Below, piece by piece: positions 41,453 through 50,459 of a stretch of 63,444 bases of DNA (its first letter is position 1; every line of letters starts with the position of its first letter). Below the pieces are notes generated by a model. It was not told where the DNA came from. It worked only from the letters and a program-made list of their open reading frames with translations, and did not search any database. Made by a program: the position numbers and the translations under genes. The DNA is from Flexivirga caeni (GTDB lineage Bacteria > Actinomycetota > Actinomycetes > Actinomycetales > Dermatophilaceae). Where the stretch lies: assembly GCF_003724155.1 (NCBI RefSeq), contig NZ_RJJQ01000023.1:1-63444 (forward strand), given 5' to 3'.

Positions 41453-43792
41453 TTAGCCTCGGTCGCGCAACACCCGGTCGAGCACGAGCACCGCGCCCGC
41501 CTTATCCAGCGGCTGGTTGCCGTTGCCGCACTTCGGGGAGTGCACGCATGCGGGGCAGCCGGTGCTGCACGGGCACGCGGCGATCGCAGCGCGAGTCGCC
41601 ATCAACCAGGTGGCTGCCTCGGCATACGCCCGCTCGGCGAAGCCGGCCCCACCCGAATAGCCGTCGTAGACGAGCACGGTCGGCAGCCCGGTGTCGGGGT
41701 GCAGGGCGGTCGACACCCCGCCGACGTCCCACCGGTCGGACTGCGCGACCAGCGGCAACATGGCGATGGAGGCGTGTTCTGCGGCATGCAGGGCGCCGGG
41801 CAACGCGGCCGATCCGAGCCCGGCGGAGAGCAATTCGTCCTCCGGGACGGTCCACCAGACTCCGCGGGTCACCAGCTCACGTTCGGGCAGGTCGAGTGGG
41901 TGTATGCCGAGCAGCTCGCCCGAGGGCAGCAGTCGCTGGAATGACGTGACGCGCGACCGCACCCGGATCGTCCCGAAATGCAAAGTTACACGGCCCCAAC
42001 GGGTTTCGCGTGCCGCGTGCTGTATGTCGAAGGCCGCGACCGACTGCGCCATTGTCGACCAGCCCGGGTCGCCGACGACCACGTGCGCGGTCGTCGCAGG
42101 CAGGTCGAGCTCGGTCACCACGTGCGACTGGCCCTGGTGGAGGTAGACGGCGCCGGTGTGCACGGCCGCGTCGGCACGCGCCGCGTCCACGGTGCCGAGC
42201 ACCCGGGCGGTGCGGGTCTCGACCACCCGGACGTCGTCCGCGCTGTCGCCGCGCAGCGAGAAGTGGTCGGACGGACGGTCGTCACGCGCCCAGAACCACC
42301 CACGTGGCCGGCGCCGCAGAATGCCGCCGGCCACCAGGGAGTCCAGGATCGACGGCAACGTCGCTCCGAAGTATGCGGAGTCCGCCTCGGTGACGGGCAG
42401 TTCGTGCGCCGCCGCGGCGACGTGCGGTGCCAGCACGAAAGGGTTGGCCGGGTCGAGGGCGGCGGCTTCGACCGGACGATCGAAGATGGCCTCGGGGTGG
42501 TGCACGAGGAATCCGTCGAGCGGGTCGTCGTCGGCGACCAGCAGCACCAGGGACGTCCGGCGGCTGCGGCCGGCCCGGCCGGCGCGCTGCCAGAGGGAGG
42601 CGAGCGTGCCCGGCCACCCGGCCAGGATCACGGCGTCCAGGCCGCTGACGTCGATGCCCAGCTCGAGGGCGGAGGTCGCTGCCAAACCGCGGAGTTTGCC
42701 TGTGCGCAGGTCATTTTCGAGCGCGCGACGTTCTTCGGGCAGGTAACCGCCACGGTATGCCGCGACGACGCCGGCTGGGTCTCGATACGAGCCTCCCCCG
42801 CTGTGCTCCTCCGGCTCTACTCGACCAGCCAGGCGGACCTTGGCACGCACCATCTCGGCCACGACCTCGACGCCGACGCGCGAGCGGGCGAAAGTGAGGG
42901 TCTGCACGCCCTGGTCGATGAGCGTCGCCATCAGGTCGGCGGACTCGGCGACAGCGCTGCGGCGGGCGGTGTCGCCCCCGGCTGCCGGCTTCGTGCCCGG
43001 CTGCCACAACCCGACCACCATCGGGGCCCGCGGCGAACCGTCCTGGGTCACCTCGTGCACCGGCACACCCAGAAGTTCGCTCGCGTGCAGCCCGGGTGTG
43101 GCGACGGTCGCCGAGGCGAGCACGAAGGTCGGATCGGCGTGATAGCGCGCGGCGATGCGCCGTAGCCGCCGCAGCACGCCGGACACCTGGGAGCCGAAAA
43201 CCCCTCGGTAGACGTGACATTCGTCGATCACGACGTAGCGCAGCGCGCGGAAGAACGACGCCCAGCGTTCGTGCCCGGGCAGCAGGGTGTGGTGCACCAG
43301 GTCCGGGTTGGTCAGCAGCAACGCGGCATGCTCGCGGATCCACCGCCGCTCGTCGTGCGGAGTGTCGCCGTCGAGGGTCGCCGCCCGCACCCCTGGTATC
43401 GCGAATCCCCGGATCCGGGCCTCCTGGTCGGCCGCCAGAGCTTTGGTCGGTGCGAGATAGATGGCGGTCGCGCCACGGCCGGTGGGTGCGGCCGCCCCGT
43501 CGGCGATCGCGGAGAGCACCGGCAGCAGATAGCCCAGGCTCTTGCCGGAGGCGGTGCCGGTCGACAGGACGACGTGCTGACCCGTCCATGCGCGATCGGC
43601 GGCCTCCCGTTGATGCGACCACAGTGCGTCGACGCCGGTGCCCTTGATCGCGGCCGCCACTTGCGGATTGACCCAGCCTGGCCACGCTGCCTCACACGCC
43701 CGTCGCCCAGGAAGTTGCCGCTGGTGCAGGAGCGCGCCGGTGCCGGTCCCCGCCAGGGCAGCAAGCGCCGCACGCGCATCAAAGTCGGTCAT
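41453..43792 (-). CDS. DEAD/DEAH helicase with DUF1998 (MrfA/Rv3649 type)
   Basis: A 779-residue superfamily 2 helicase. Motif I is STGTASGKSLGYLLP, motif II is VIDECHVYRGVFGS (DECH box), motif III is LASATV, motif V is TSALELGIDVSGLD and motif VI is QRAGRAGRS. The C-terminal zinc-binding DUF1998 region has cysteines in CPCSTGCPACVHSPKCGN. This is the MrfA/YprA family, which excises mitomycin-type adducts in Bacillus subtilis. ATG 43792 follows no strong ribosome site. Actinobacteria keep it next to the topA region, as here. Confidence 0.92.
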   Translation of the reverse strand: MTDFDARAALAALAGTGTGALLHQRQLPGRRACEAAWPGWVNPQVAAAIKGTGVDALWSHQREAADRAWTGQHVVLSTGTASGKSLGYLLPVLSAIADGAAAPTGRGATAIYLAPTKALAADQEARIRGFAIPGVRAATLDGDTPHDERRWIREHAALLLTNPDLVHHTLLPGHERWASFFRALRYVVIDECHVYRGVFGSQVSGVLRRLRRIAARYHADPTFVLASATVATPGLHASELLGVPVHEVTQDGSPRAPMVVGLWQPGTKPAAGGDTARRSAVAESADLMATLIDQGVQTLTFARSRVGVEVVAEMVRAKVRLAGRVEPEEHSGGGSYRDPAGVVAAYRGGYLPEERRALENDLRTGKLRGLAATSALELGIDVSGLDAVILAGWPGTLASLWQRAGRAGRSRRTSLVLLVADDDPLDGFLVHHPEAIFDRPVEAAALDPANPFVLAPHVAAAAHELPVTEADSAYFGATLPSILDSLVAGGILRRRPRGWFWARDDRPSDHFSLRGDSADDVRVVETRTARVLGTVDAARADAAVHTGAVYLHQGQSHVVTELDLPATTAHVVVGDPGWSTMAQSVAAFDIQHAARETRWGRVTLHFGTIRVRSRVTSFQRLLPSGELLGIHPLDLPERELVTRGVWWTVPEDELLSAGLGSAALPGALHAAEHASIAMLPLVAQSDRWDVGGVSTALHPDTGLPTVLVYDGYSGGAGFAERAYAEAATWLMATRAAIAACPCSTGCPACVHSPKCGNGNQPLDKAGAVLVLDRVLRDRG

Positions 43793-43907
43793 ATCGGGTA
43801 TCCACGGTAGATCCGATATGTGACAACGGTGCGACGGCCCGATGAAACCGTGAAACGATGCGACACTTGCCAGCGGCACTCCGGCATACGACTCGAAAGG
43901 CAGCTTC

Positions 43908-44279
43908 GTGACCGACCTGGACATCACCGGCAGAGACGAAGGCGAATTCACCGTCATCCGCCTGGTCGGTGACGTCGACGTCTCGGCCGCAGCGCGACTG
44001 AGGGACGCACTGGCGCGGTTGATCACCTGCCCCTCGGAGCGGGTGCTGGTGGACCTGACCGACGTGCCCTTCCTGGACTCGACCGGTCTCGGTGTGCTCG
44101 TCGCGCGGCTCAAGCAGCAGCGCGTCGATGGTGGCGACATGGCGCTCGTCATACCCTCCGAGCGGCTGCTGCGGAACTTCCGCATCACCGGACTCGACCG
44201 GGTCTTCCGGATCTACGCCACCGTCGCGCAAGCCGTGGCTGCGGACGCGGACGGCGCTCCTCCCGCCGATGGGCACTGA
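43908..44279 (+). CDS. STAS-domain anti-anti-sigma factor
   Basis: A 123-residue STAS protein of the SpoIIAA/BldG class. The phosphorylatable serine is in FLDSTGLGVLV (about residue 65). GTG 43908. No anti-sigma kinase or sigma gene is adjacent. The gene overlaps the methyltransferase that follows by 11 bp, implying co-expression. This link with the helicase and TopA block is conserved in actinobacteria. Confidence 0.9.
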   Translation: MTDLDITGRDEGEFTVIRLVGDVDVSAAARLRDALARLITCPSERVLVDLTDVPFLDSTGLGVLVARLKQQRVDGGDMALVIPSERLLRNFRITGLDRVFRIYATVAQAVAADADGAPPADGH

Positions 44280-45786
44280 GCCGCACGCCGCACCCGCGCC
44301 GCTCGGCGACGACCCGGGCGCCCTGCGCCGGGCATTGATCGCGGCCGGATTCACCCTGGACGGAGTCGCCGACTGCCTCGGCCCGATGGCCGCCGCGGCG
44401 TTGCACCGCGAGCAGAGGCTGCCCGCTGATCTCATGACGAGAGAAGATGATTCGCCGGTCGCGACCCTCGTCCGGCTCTTCGCGCTCGGGCTGCCGGTGA
44501 ACGTCCGGCAGGCGGATCGCGCGCTCGCCGGCTGGGACACGGCGCGGCTCGCGGCTGCGGGGCTCGTGCGCGTCGACGGGTCTCGGGTGACCGCGGCATA
44601 CGACCTCCGACCGTATGGCGACGACAGTCACCAGTGGTGGGTCGCCTCCGACCTGTCCGAAGTGATGACCGGTGAGCCTCTGCCGGTCGACCACGTGCTC
44701 GGCATCGGCGGTGCCTCGCTGACGCTGGCGTCGTGGACCCCGCGACGTGACGTCCGCCGGGCCCTCGACCTCGGCACCGGTTGCGGGGTGCAGTCCCTGC
44801 ATCTCACCGGTCACGCCGCGTCGATCGTCGCGACCGATACCTCGCAGCGGGCGCTGGACATCGCCGCCTGGAACGCCGCGCTCAACGGCGTCCAGTGGGA
44901 CGCGCGCCGGGGCGACCTCTTCAAACCCGTTGCGGGAGAACGCTTCGACCTGATCGTGAGCAACCCGCCGTTCGTCATCACGCCGCGGAGCGAGGGTGTG
45001 CCGACCTACGAATATCGCGACGGCGGGCGCGTCGGTGACCGGGTGGTGCGCACGCTGATCCGTGAGCTGCCGCGCCATCTCGAGCCCGGTGGTGTCGCCC
45101 AGTTGCTCGCCAACTGGGAGGTGCCCGAGGGCGCAGACTGGCCGGACGTCGTCGGCGGCTGGTTCGAGGGCACCGGCCTCGACGCCTGGGTGGTGCAACG
45201 GGACACCCAGGACCCCGCCGAGTATGCCGAATTGTGGTCCGGCGACGGTGGGATCCGCTCGGGCACAAGGGACTACGAGCGGTTGTATGCCGCCTGGCTG
45301 CGCGATTTCGCCGAGCGTGGCGTCGCCGAGATCGGCTTCGGGGTCATCACCGTGCAGCTACCGCAGACGCGCCGCCGGCCCTGGCTGGATCTGGTCGAGG
45401 TGACCGGGCCGGTGCGGTCACCGATGGGACCGGCGATCGACGCGGGCCTGCGTGCGCGCACCTGGCTGGCGGAGGCGGGCGAGCAGCGTCTGCTGGACGC
45501 GCACCTGACGGTGGCCGCCGATGTCACCGAGGAGCGGCACGGTCGCCCCGGTGCCGAGGATCCGTCGGTCATCGTGGTCCGGCAGGGCGGCGGATTGCGC
45601 AGGGCGATCCGGGTCGACACCGTGACCGCGGCGCTCGTGTCGGTGTGCGACGGCGAGTTGTCGGTCGGGCAGGCGCTCGAGGCGATCGCCGCGCTGCTGG
45701 ACGTGCCGACGGATCGCCTGGTGGCCGAAACGCTGCCCGCCATACACGATCTGGTGGCGGACGGTCTGCTGCTGACCTCCGAGTGA
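44269..45786 (+). CDS. SAM-dependent methyltransferase (N5-glutamine or N6-adenine type)
   Basis: A 505-residue protein. The N-terminal ~160 residues resemble the DUF7059-like region of actinobacterial methyltransferases. The central Rossmann MTase has LDLGTGCGVQSL (about residues 165-176) and the catalytic NPPF (about 228-231), the (N/D)PPY/F motif of methylases acting on planar amino groups. A C-terminal ~130-residue extension follows. ATG 44269 overlaps the STAS gene. Substrate undetermined; PrmC/HemK-like protein methylation or RNA methylation are both possible. Confidence 0.85.
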   Translation: MGTEPHAAPAPLGDDPGALRRALIAAGFTLDGVADCLGPMAAAALHREQRLPADLMTREDDSPVATLVRLFALGLPVNVRQADRALAGWDTARLAAAGLVRVDGSRVTAAYDLRPYGDDSHQWWVASDLSEVMTGEPLPVDHVLGIGGASLTLASWTPRRDVRRALDLGTGCGVQSLHLTGHAASIVATDTSQRALDIAAWNAALNGVQWDARRGDLFKPVAGERFDLIVSNPPFVITPRSEGVPTYEYRDGGRVGDRVVRTLIRELPRHLEPGGVAQLLANWEVPEGADWPDVVGGWFEGTGLDAWVVQRDTQDPAEYAELWSGDGGIRSGTRDYERLYAAWLRDFAERGVAEIGFGVITVQLPQTRRRPWLDLVEVTGPVRSPMGPAIDAGLRARTWLAEAGEQRLLDAHLTVAADVTEERHGRPGAEDPSVIVVRQGGGLRRAIRVDTVTAALVSVCDGELSVGQALEAIAALLDVPTDRLVAETLPAIHDLVADGLLLTSE

Positions 45787-45799
45787 GAGGGTTCTTCCC

Positions 45800-46741
45800 A
45801 TGGAACTGCGCATCTTCACCGAACCTCAGCAGGGCGCGTCGTATGACGATCTCGTCGCGGTCGCGCAACACGCCGAGCGGCTCGGCTTCGGCGCCTTCTT
45901 CCGGTCCGACCACTACCTCGCCATGGGATCCGCGTCCGGGCTGCCCGGTCCCAGCGACGCGTGGATCACGCTGGCCGGCATCGCGCGCGAGACCTCGACG
46001 ATCCGGCTCGGCACCCTCGTCACCAGCGCGACCTTCCGGTTGCCGGGGGTGCTGGCGATCGAGGTCGCAAACGTCGACGCCATGTCCGGTGGACGGGTCG
46101 AACTCGGTTTGGGCGCAGGGTGGTTCGACCAGGAGCACGCGGCCTACGGCATCCCGTTCCCGGCGACCGGGGAGCGATTCGACCGGCTCGAGGAGCAGCT
46201 GGAGATCGTGACCGGACTGTGGTCGGCGGATGGCAGCTACTCGTTCGACGGCACCCATTACCAGCTGACGGACAGTCCGGCTTTGCCGAAGCCGGTGCAG
46301 AGGAACGGGATTCGCGGTGGAGTCCCGGTGATCATCGGCGGCCACGGCAAGAAGCGCACGCCCGCGCTCGCCGCGGCATACGCCGACGAGTTCAATGTTG
46401 CGTTCTCCTCGGTCACCGACACCTGCGCGCAGATCGGCAGGGTGCAGGCGGCCGTCGAATCCGCTGGGAGAGCGGCGGATTCGATCGTCTACTCGGCCGC
46501 ACAGGTGCTCTGCACCGGCAGCGACGAGGCACAGCTGGCGCGCCGTGCCGCGGCGATCGGGCGCGAGGTTGGTGAGCTCCGCGAGAACGGCGCGGCCGGC
46601 ACCCCGATCGAGGTCGTCGACCGCCTCGGCGAGCTCGCCGAGGCGGGTGTGGAGCGGGTCTACCTGCAGCTCCTCGACCTGAACGACCTGGAGCACCTGG
46701 ACCTGGTGGCGTCGGAGGTCATGCCCCACGTCGCGCGCTGA
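45800..46741 (+). CDS. LLM-class F420-dependent oxidoreductase
   Basis: A 313-residue luciferase-like TIM barrel. MELRIFTEPQQG, FRSDHYLAM, IRLGTLVTSATFRLPGVLA and VELGLGAGWFDQEHAAYG are family hallmarks, with the F420/FMN phosphate site IIGGHGKKRTPALAA. The group is usually F420-dependent in actinobacteria. Lies 13 bp after the methyltransferase. Substrate unknown. Confidence 0.9.
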   Translation: MELRIFTEPQQGASYDDLVAVAQHAERLGFGAFFRSDHYLAMGSASGLPGPSDAWITLAGIARETSTIRLGTLVTSATFRLPGVLAIEVANVDAMSGGRVELGLGAGWFDQEHAAYGIPFPATGERFDRLEEQLEIVTGLWSADGSYSFDGTHYQLTDSPALPKPVQRNGIRGGVPVIIGGHGKKRTPALAAAYADEFNVAFSSVTDTCAQIGRVQAAVESAGRAADSIVYSAAQVLCTGSDEAQLARRAAAIGREVGELRENGAAGTPIEVVDRLGELAEAGVERVYLQLLDLNDLEHLDLVASEVMPHVAR

Positions 46742-46878
46742 TCGCCCAAGCGCGGAAACGGGGGGCGCCGGGGGGCCCGGAATGTGGGGTCTTGACAAGA
46801 CGTGCATAGACTGCATGCCGTTCGGACGTCGAAGCAGTGACGAATCCGCTGCACGTCGGACGGAGAGAGAGAACGAGA

Positions 46879-49704
46879 GTGGCGCGCAAGCTTGTCATCG
46901 TCGAGTCGCCTGCGAAGGCGAAGAAGATCGGCGGCTATCTGGGGGACGACTACGTAGTCGACGCAAGCGTGGGTCACATCCGCGATCTGCCCAACCCCTC
47001 CGAGTTGCCGGCCGACATGAAGAAGGGTCCGTACGGCAAGTTCGCCGTCAACATCGACGACGGGTTCGATCCCTACTACGTGGTCGCCTCGTCCAAGAAG
47101 AAGAAGGTCGCCGAACTCAAGCGCCTGCTGAAGGACAGCGACGAGCTCTATCTGGCCACCGATGAGGACCGCGAGGGTGAGGCCATCGCGTGGCACCTGC
47201 TCGAGGTGCTCAAGCCGAAGGTGCCGGTCAAGCGGATGGTCTTCCACGAGATCACCAAGGACGCGATCCAGCGCGCCGCCAACAACACTCGCGATCTGGA
47301 CGAGCGGCTCGTCGACGCGCAGGAGACGCGCCGGGTGCTCGATCGTCTCTACGGCTACGAGGTCAGCCCAGTGCTGTGGCGCAAGATCCGCCGCGGCCTG
47401 TCCGCCGGCCGGGTCCAGTCGGTCACCACGCGCATGGTGGTCGAGCGGGAGCGTGAGCGGATGGCGTTCCGCGCCGCGTCCTACTGGGACGTCGAGGGCG
47501 AGTTCGCCGCCGGCGGTGGCACCAGCCAGGCATTCGCCGCGAAGCTGACCGGGCTCGACGGCTCGCGCGTCGCGACCGGTCGTGATTTCGACGACCGCGG
47601 AAATCTCAAGAGCGACAAGGTGGTTCACCTCGACGCTGCGCAGGCGACTGCGATTGCGGAGTCGGTCGCGGCCGCTGTGGCGTCGGTCAGTTCGGTCCAG
47701 GAGAAGCCTTACACCCGCCGCCCGAGCGCGCCGTTCACGACCAGCACCCTGCAGCAGGAGGCTGGCCGGAAGTTGCGGATGAGCAGCAAGGCGGCGATGA
47801 GCGTCGCGCAGCGGCTCTACGAGAACGGCTACATCACCTACATGCGCACCGACTCGATCACGTTGTCGGAGTCGGCGATTCGCGCCGCGCGCAACCAGGC
47901 CCGTGATTTGTATGGCGCCGACTACGTGCCCGATCAGCCGCGGCGCTACCAGGGCAAGGTCAAGAACGCCCAGGAGGCACACGAAGCGATCCGGCCGGCG
48001 GGCGACAGCTTCCGCACCCCGGCGCAGGTCGCCGGTGAGCTGCGCGGCGAGGAGTTCGCGCTCTACGAGCTGATCTGGAAGCGCACCGTCGCCTCCCAGA
48101 TGGCCGACGCGCGCGGCAGCACCGCGACGGTGAAACTCGCTGTGCCGATTGCGGACTCGGGCGTTGCGCAGACCTCCGAGTTCACCGCCTCGGGCACCGT
48201 GATCACGTTCCGCGGGTTCCTCGCGGCATACGAAGAGGGGCGCGACGTCGAGCGCAACGCGTCCGACGACGCCGAACGCCGGCTGCCCAAGCTCGCCGAA
48301 GGCGTCGCGGTCGACGTGCTGCGTGCCGAGGCGGAGGGGCACCAGACCAGCCCGCCGCCGCGCTACACCGAGGCCACCCTCGTCAAGGCGATGGAGGAGA
48401 TGGGCATCGGCCGGCCGTCGACCTATGCCTCCATCGTCGGCACCATCCAGGACCGTGGGTATGTCGGCAAGCGCGGCACCGCGCTGATCCCGACCTGGAC
48501 CGCGTTCGCGGTGATCCGGCTGCTGGAGGAGCACTTCCCGTCGCTGGTCGATTACGACTTCACCGCCTCGATGGAAGAGGGTCTGGACCGCATCGCAGCC
48601 GGCGACGAGGGTCGTGTCGAGTGGCTCACCCGCTTCTACTTCGGCGACGGAAATGACCGTGCGCCAGGGCTTCCCGTGACATCACCGGACGCGACCGATG
48701 GCCTACAAGAGATGGTCGAGCGGCTCCCGGACATCGACGCACGCGCAATCTCGACGATCGACATCGGCGACGGCATCGTCGTACGAGTGGGTCGCTACGG
48801 CCCGTATGTCGAAGAGGTCGTGCCCGATGGGGTCGACCCGTCGACCGGTGAGGTCACCGCCGACTCCGCGGAGGCGCCGAAGTCGCGTCGCGCGACGATC
48901 ACCGATGACATCGCACCGGACGAGATGACCCCGGAGCGGGCGCGCGAACTGCTGCTCGCTGCCGACGACGACGGCCGGGTGCTGGGACAGGACCCCGAGA
49001 CCGGTCGCGAGATCATCGCGCGAGCCGGGCGTTACGGGCCGTACGTGACTGAGGTGCTGCCGGCTCCGCCGGAGCCGCCGGCACCGGCGGACGGCGCAAA
49101 AACCAAGCGGGCCAAGAAGATTGCCGGTCCGAAGCCGCGCACCGCGAGTCTCTTCAAGGACATGGACCTGGCGACCGTCGACTTGGCGACGGCGCTGAAG
49201 CTGCTCAGCCTGCCCCGGGTCGTCGGGACGGTCACCGAGGGCGAGGGCGAGGACGCCAAGCAGGTCGAGATCACCGCGCAGAACGGTCGCTACGGTCCCT
49301 ATCTGAAGAAGGGCACCGACTCGCGGTCACTCGCCAGCGAGCAGCAGCTCTTCGACATCACGCTGGAGGAGGCGCAGGCGATCTACGCCGAGCCGAAGCG
49401 GCGTGGCCGGGCTGCGCAACCGCCACTGAAGGAACTCGGCAACGACCCGGTCTCGGAGAAGCCGGTCGTTATCAAGGACGGCCGGTTCGGGCCGTACGTC
49501 ACCGACGGGGAGACCAACGCGACCCTGCGCCGCGGCGACGACCCTGCGTCGATCACGCCGGAGCGGGGTTTCGAGTTGCTTGCGGAGAAGCGCGCGAAGG
49601 GTCCGACGACCCGCAAGCGGGCCGCGAAGAAGACGACCAAGAAGGCCGTCGCCAAGAAGACCACCGCGAAGAAGTCGACTGCCAAGAAGGCGTCGGCGGG
49701 CTGA
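46879..49704 (+). CDS. topA: DNA topoisomerase I
   Basis: A 941-residue type IA topoisomerase. The Toprim domain (KLVIVESPAKAKKIGGYL, DEDREGEAIAW with the acidic Mg site) opens the protein, the active-site tyrosine is in ITYMRTDSITLS (about residue 318), and several C-terminal Toprim-C repeats (RYGPYV units at about residues 634, 713, 797 and 867) replace zinc fingers, ending in a Lys/Ala-rich DNA-binding tail. This is the actinobacterial form. GTG 46879 is chosen because GAGAGAGA lies just upstream and the family begins VARKLVIVES. A TTGACA box lies at 46792-46797 in the upstream gap. Confidence 0.95.
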   Translation: MARKLVIVESPAKAKKIGGYLGDDYVVDASVGHIRDLPNPSELPADMKKGPYGKFAVNIDDGFDPYYVVASSKKKKVAELKRLLKDSDELYLATDEDREGEAIAWHLLEVLKPKVPVKRMVFHEITKDAIQRAANNTRDLDERLVDAQETRRVLDRLYGYEVSPVLWRKIRRGLSAGRVQSVTTRMVVERERERMAFRAASYWDVEGEFAAGGGTSQAFAAKLTGLDGSRVATGRDFDDRGNLKSDKVVHLDAAQATAIAESVAAAVASVSSVQEKPYTRRPSAPFTTSTLQQEAGRKLRMSSKAAMSVAQRLYENGYITYMRTDSITLSESAIRAARNQARDLYGADYVPDQPRRYQGKVKNAQEAHEAIRPAGDSFRTPAQVAGELRGEEFALYELIWKRTVASQMADARGSTATVKLAVPIADSGVAQTSEFTASGTVITFRGFLAAYEEGRDVERNASDDAERRLPKLAEGVAVDVLRAEAEGHQTSPPPRYTEATLVKAMEEMGIGRPSTYASIVGTIQDRGYVGKRGTALIPTWTAFAVIRLLEEHFPSLVDYDFTASMEEGLDRIAAGDEGRVEWLTRFYFGDGNDRAPGLPVTSPDATDGLQEMVERLPDIDARAISTIDIGDGIVVRVGRYGPYVEEVVPDGVDPSTGEVTADSAEAPKSRRATITDDIAPDEMTPERARELLLAADDDGRVLGQDPETGREIIARAGRYGPYVTEVLPAPPEPPAPADGAKTKRAKKIAGPKPRTASLFKDMDLATVDLATALKLLSLPRVVGTVTEGEGEDAKQVEITAQNGRYGPYLKKGTDSRSLASEQQLFDITLEEAQAIYAEPKRRGRAAQPPLKELGNDPVSEKPVVIKDGRFGPYVTDGETNATLRRGDDPASITPERGFELLAEKRAKGPTTRKRAAKKTTKKAVAKKTTAKKSTAKKASAG

Positions 49705-49777
49705 GCGCGAGGAACCATACCGGGCCGGGCACCGTCACAAGCTCGATCACGCCCGCAGCAATCACCGGAGGGAATCC

Positions 49778-50458
49778 ATGTCCAGCAACCTTTTTCGCCG
49801 TACCGTCATCGGTGCAGTCGCCGCCGCGGGGGCGGTGAGCCTGGCTGCGTGCAACAGCGGAAACAGCGCCAGCGTGACCACGCCGCCGTCGCACAGCACC
49901 ACCAGCTCGACGTCGTCCGCCGCACCGACGTCCAGCACGACCACCCCGGTCCAGACCCCGAGTTCATCCTCGTCGTCCAGCTCAAGTCGTTCGTCACGGG
50001 TGCAGCCGACGACGAACGACAAGCTGACGCCGAACGGCACGAACCTGAAGTACGGGCAGCCTGCTGTGATCAACGGCGACTCGTCCGGCAAGTTCAAGCT
50101 GGCGGTGAAGTCCATGGTCAAGGCACCCGCGTCGGCATACGCAGCAGCCAATCTCAACAAGTCCAACGGCACGCTCTACTACGTCAACTTCGACGTGACC
50201 AACCTCGGCGGCTCGAAGTACGGCTTCCACCCCACCTCGGTCAATATGTTCGAGTTGCGCCCCGTCTTCGGTGCCTCGCAGAAGGGTCGCACCGGCGGCG
50301 CGCCGCTGCAGGACATGCCGGGTTGCAAGGCGGGTTCCTACACCAACATGTCGGTCGGCCAGACGGCGTCGGCGTGCTACTTCTACCAGATCACCGGCCC
50401 GGCACCGACCCAGGTGATGTGGTACGACTTCACCACCAAGATCGTCTGGTCCAAGTAG
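49778..50458 (+). CDS. Secreted lipoprotein, Ser/Thr-rich linker, unknown
   Basis: A 226-residue lipoprotein. The signal peptide ends in the lipobox VSLAAC (cysteine at about residue 25). A linker of about 60 residues is almost entirely Ser, Thr and Pro. The C-terminal ~135 residues form a beta-rich domain (YYVNFDVTNLGGSKYGFHPTSV) like telomere-repeat-factor-2-type or DUF4352 immunoglobulin folds, which bind partners at the cell surface; this fold match is tentative. GGAGGGAA precedes ATG 49778. No partner gene is visible. Confidence 0.75.
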   Translation: MSSNLFRRTVIGAVAAAGAVSLAACNSGNSASVTTPPSHSTTSSTSSAAPTSSTTTPVQTPSSSSSSSSSRSSRVQPTTNDKLTPNGTNLKYGQPAVINGDSSGKFKLAVKSMVKAPASAYAAANLNKSNGTLYYVNFDVTNLGGSKYGFHPTSVNMFELRPVFGASQKGRTGGAPLQDMPGCKAGSYTNMSVGQTASACYFYQITGPAPTQVMWYDFTTKIVWSK

Positions 50459-50459
50459 T

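Noticed and set aside
46660-48534. Minus-strand open frame of 624 codons across topA
   Set aside because: It is the shadow of topA and its neighbour in GC-rich DNA; composition is arginine/histidine/valine-rich without protein motifs, while the plus strand has a full topoisomerase.
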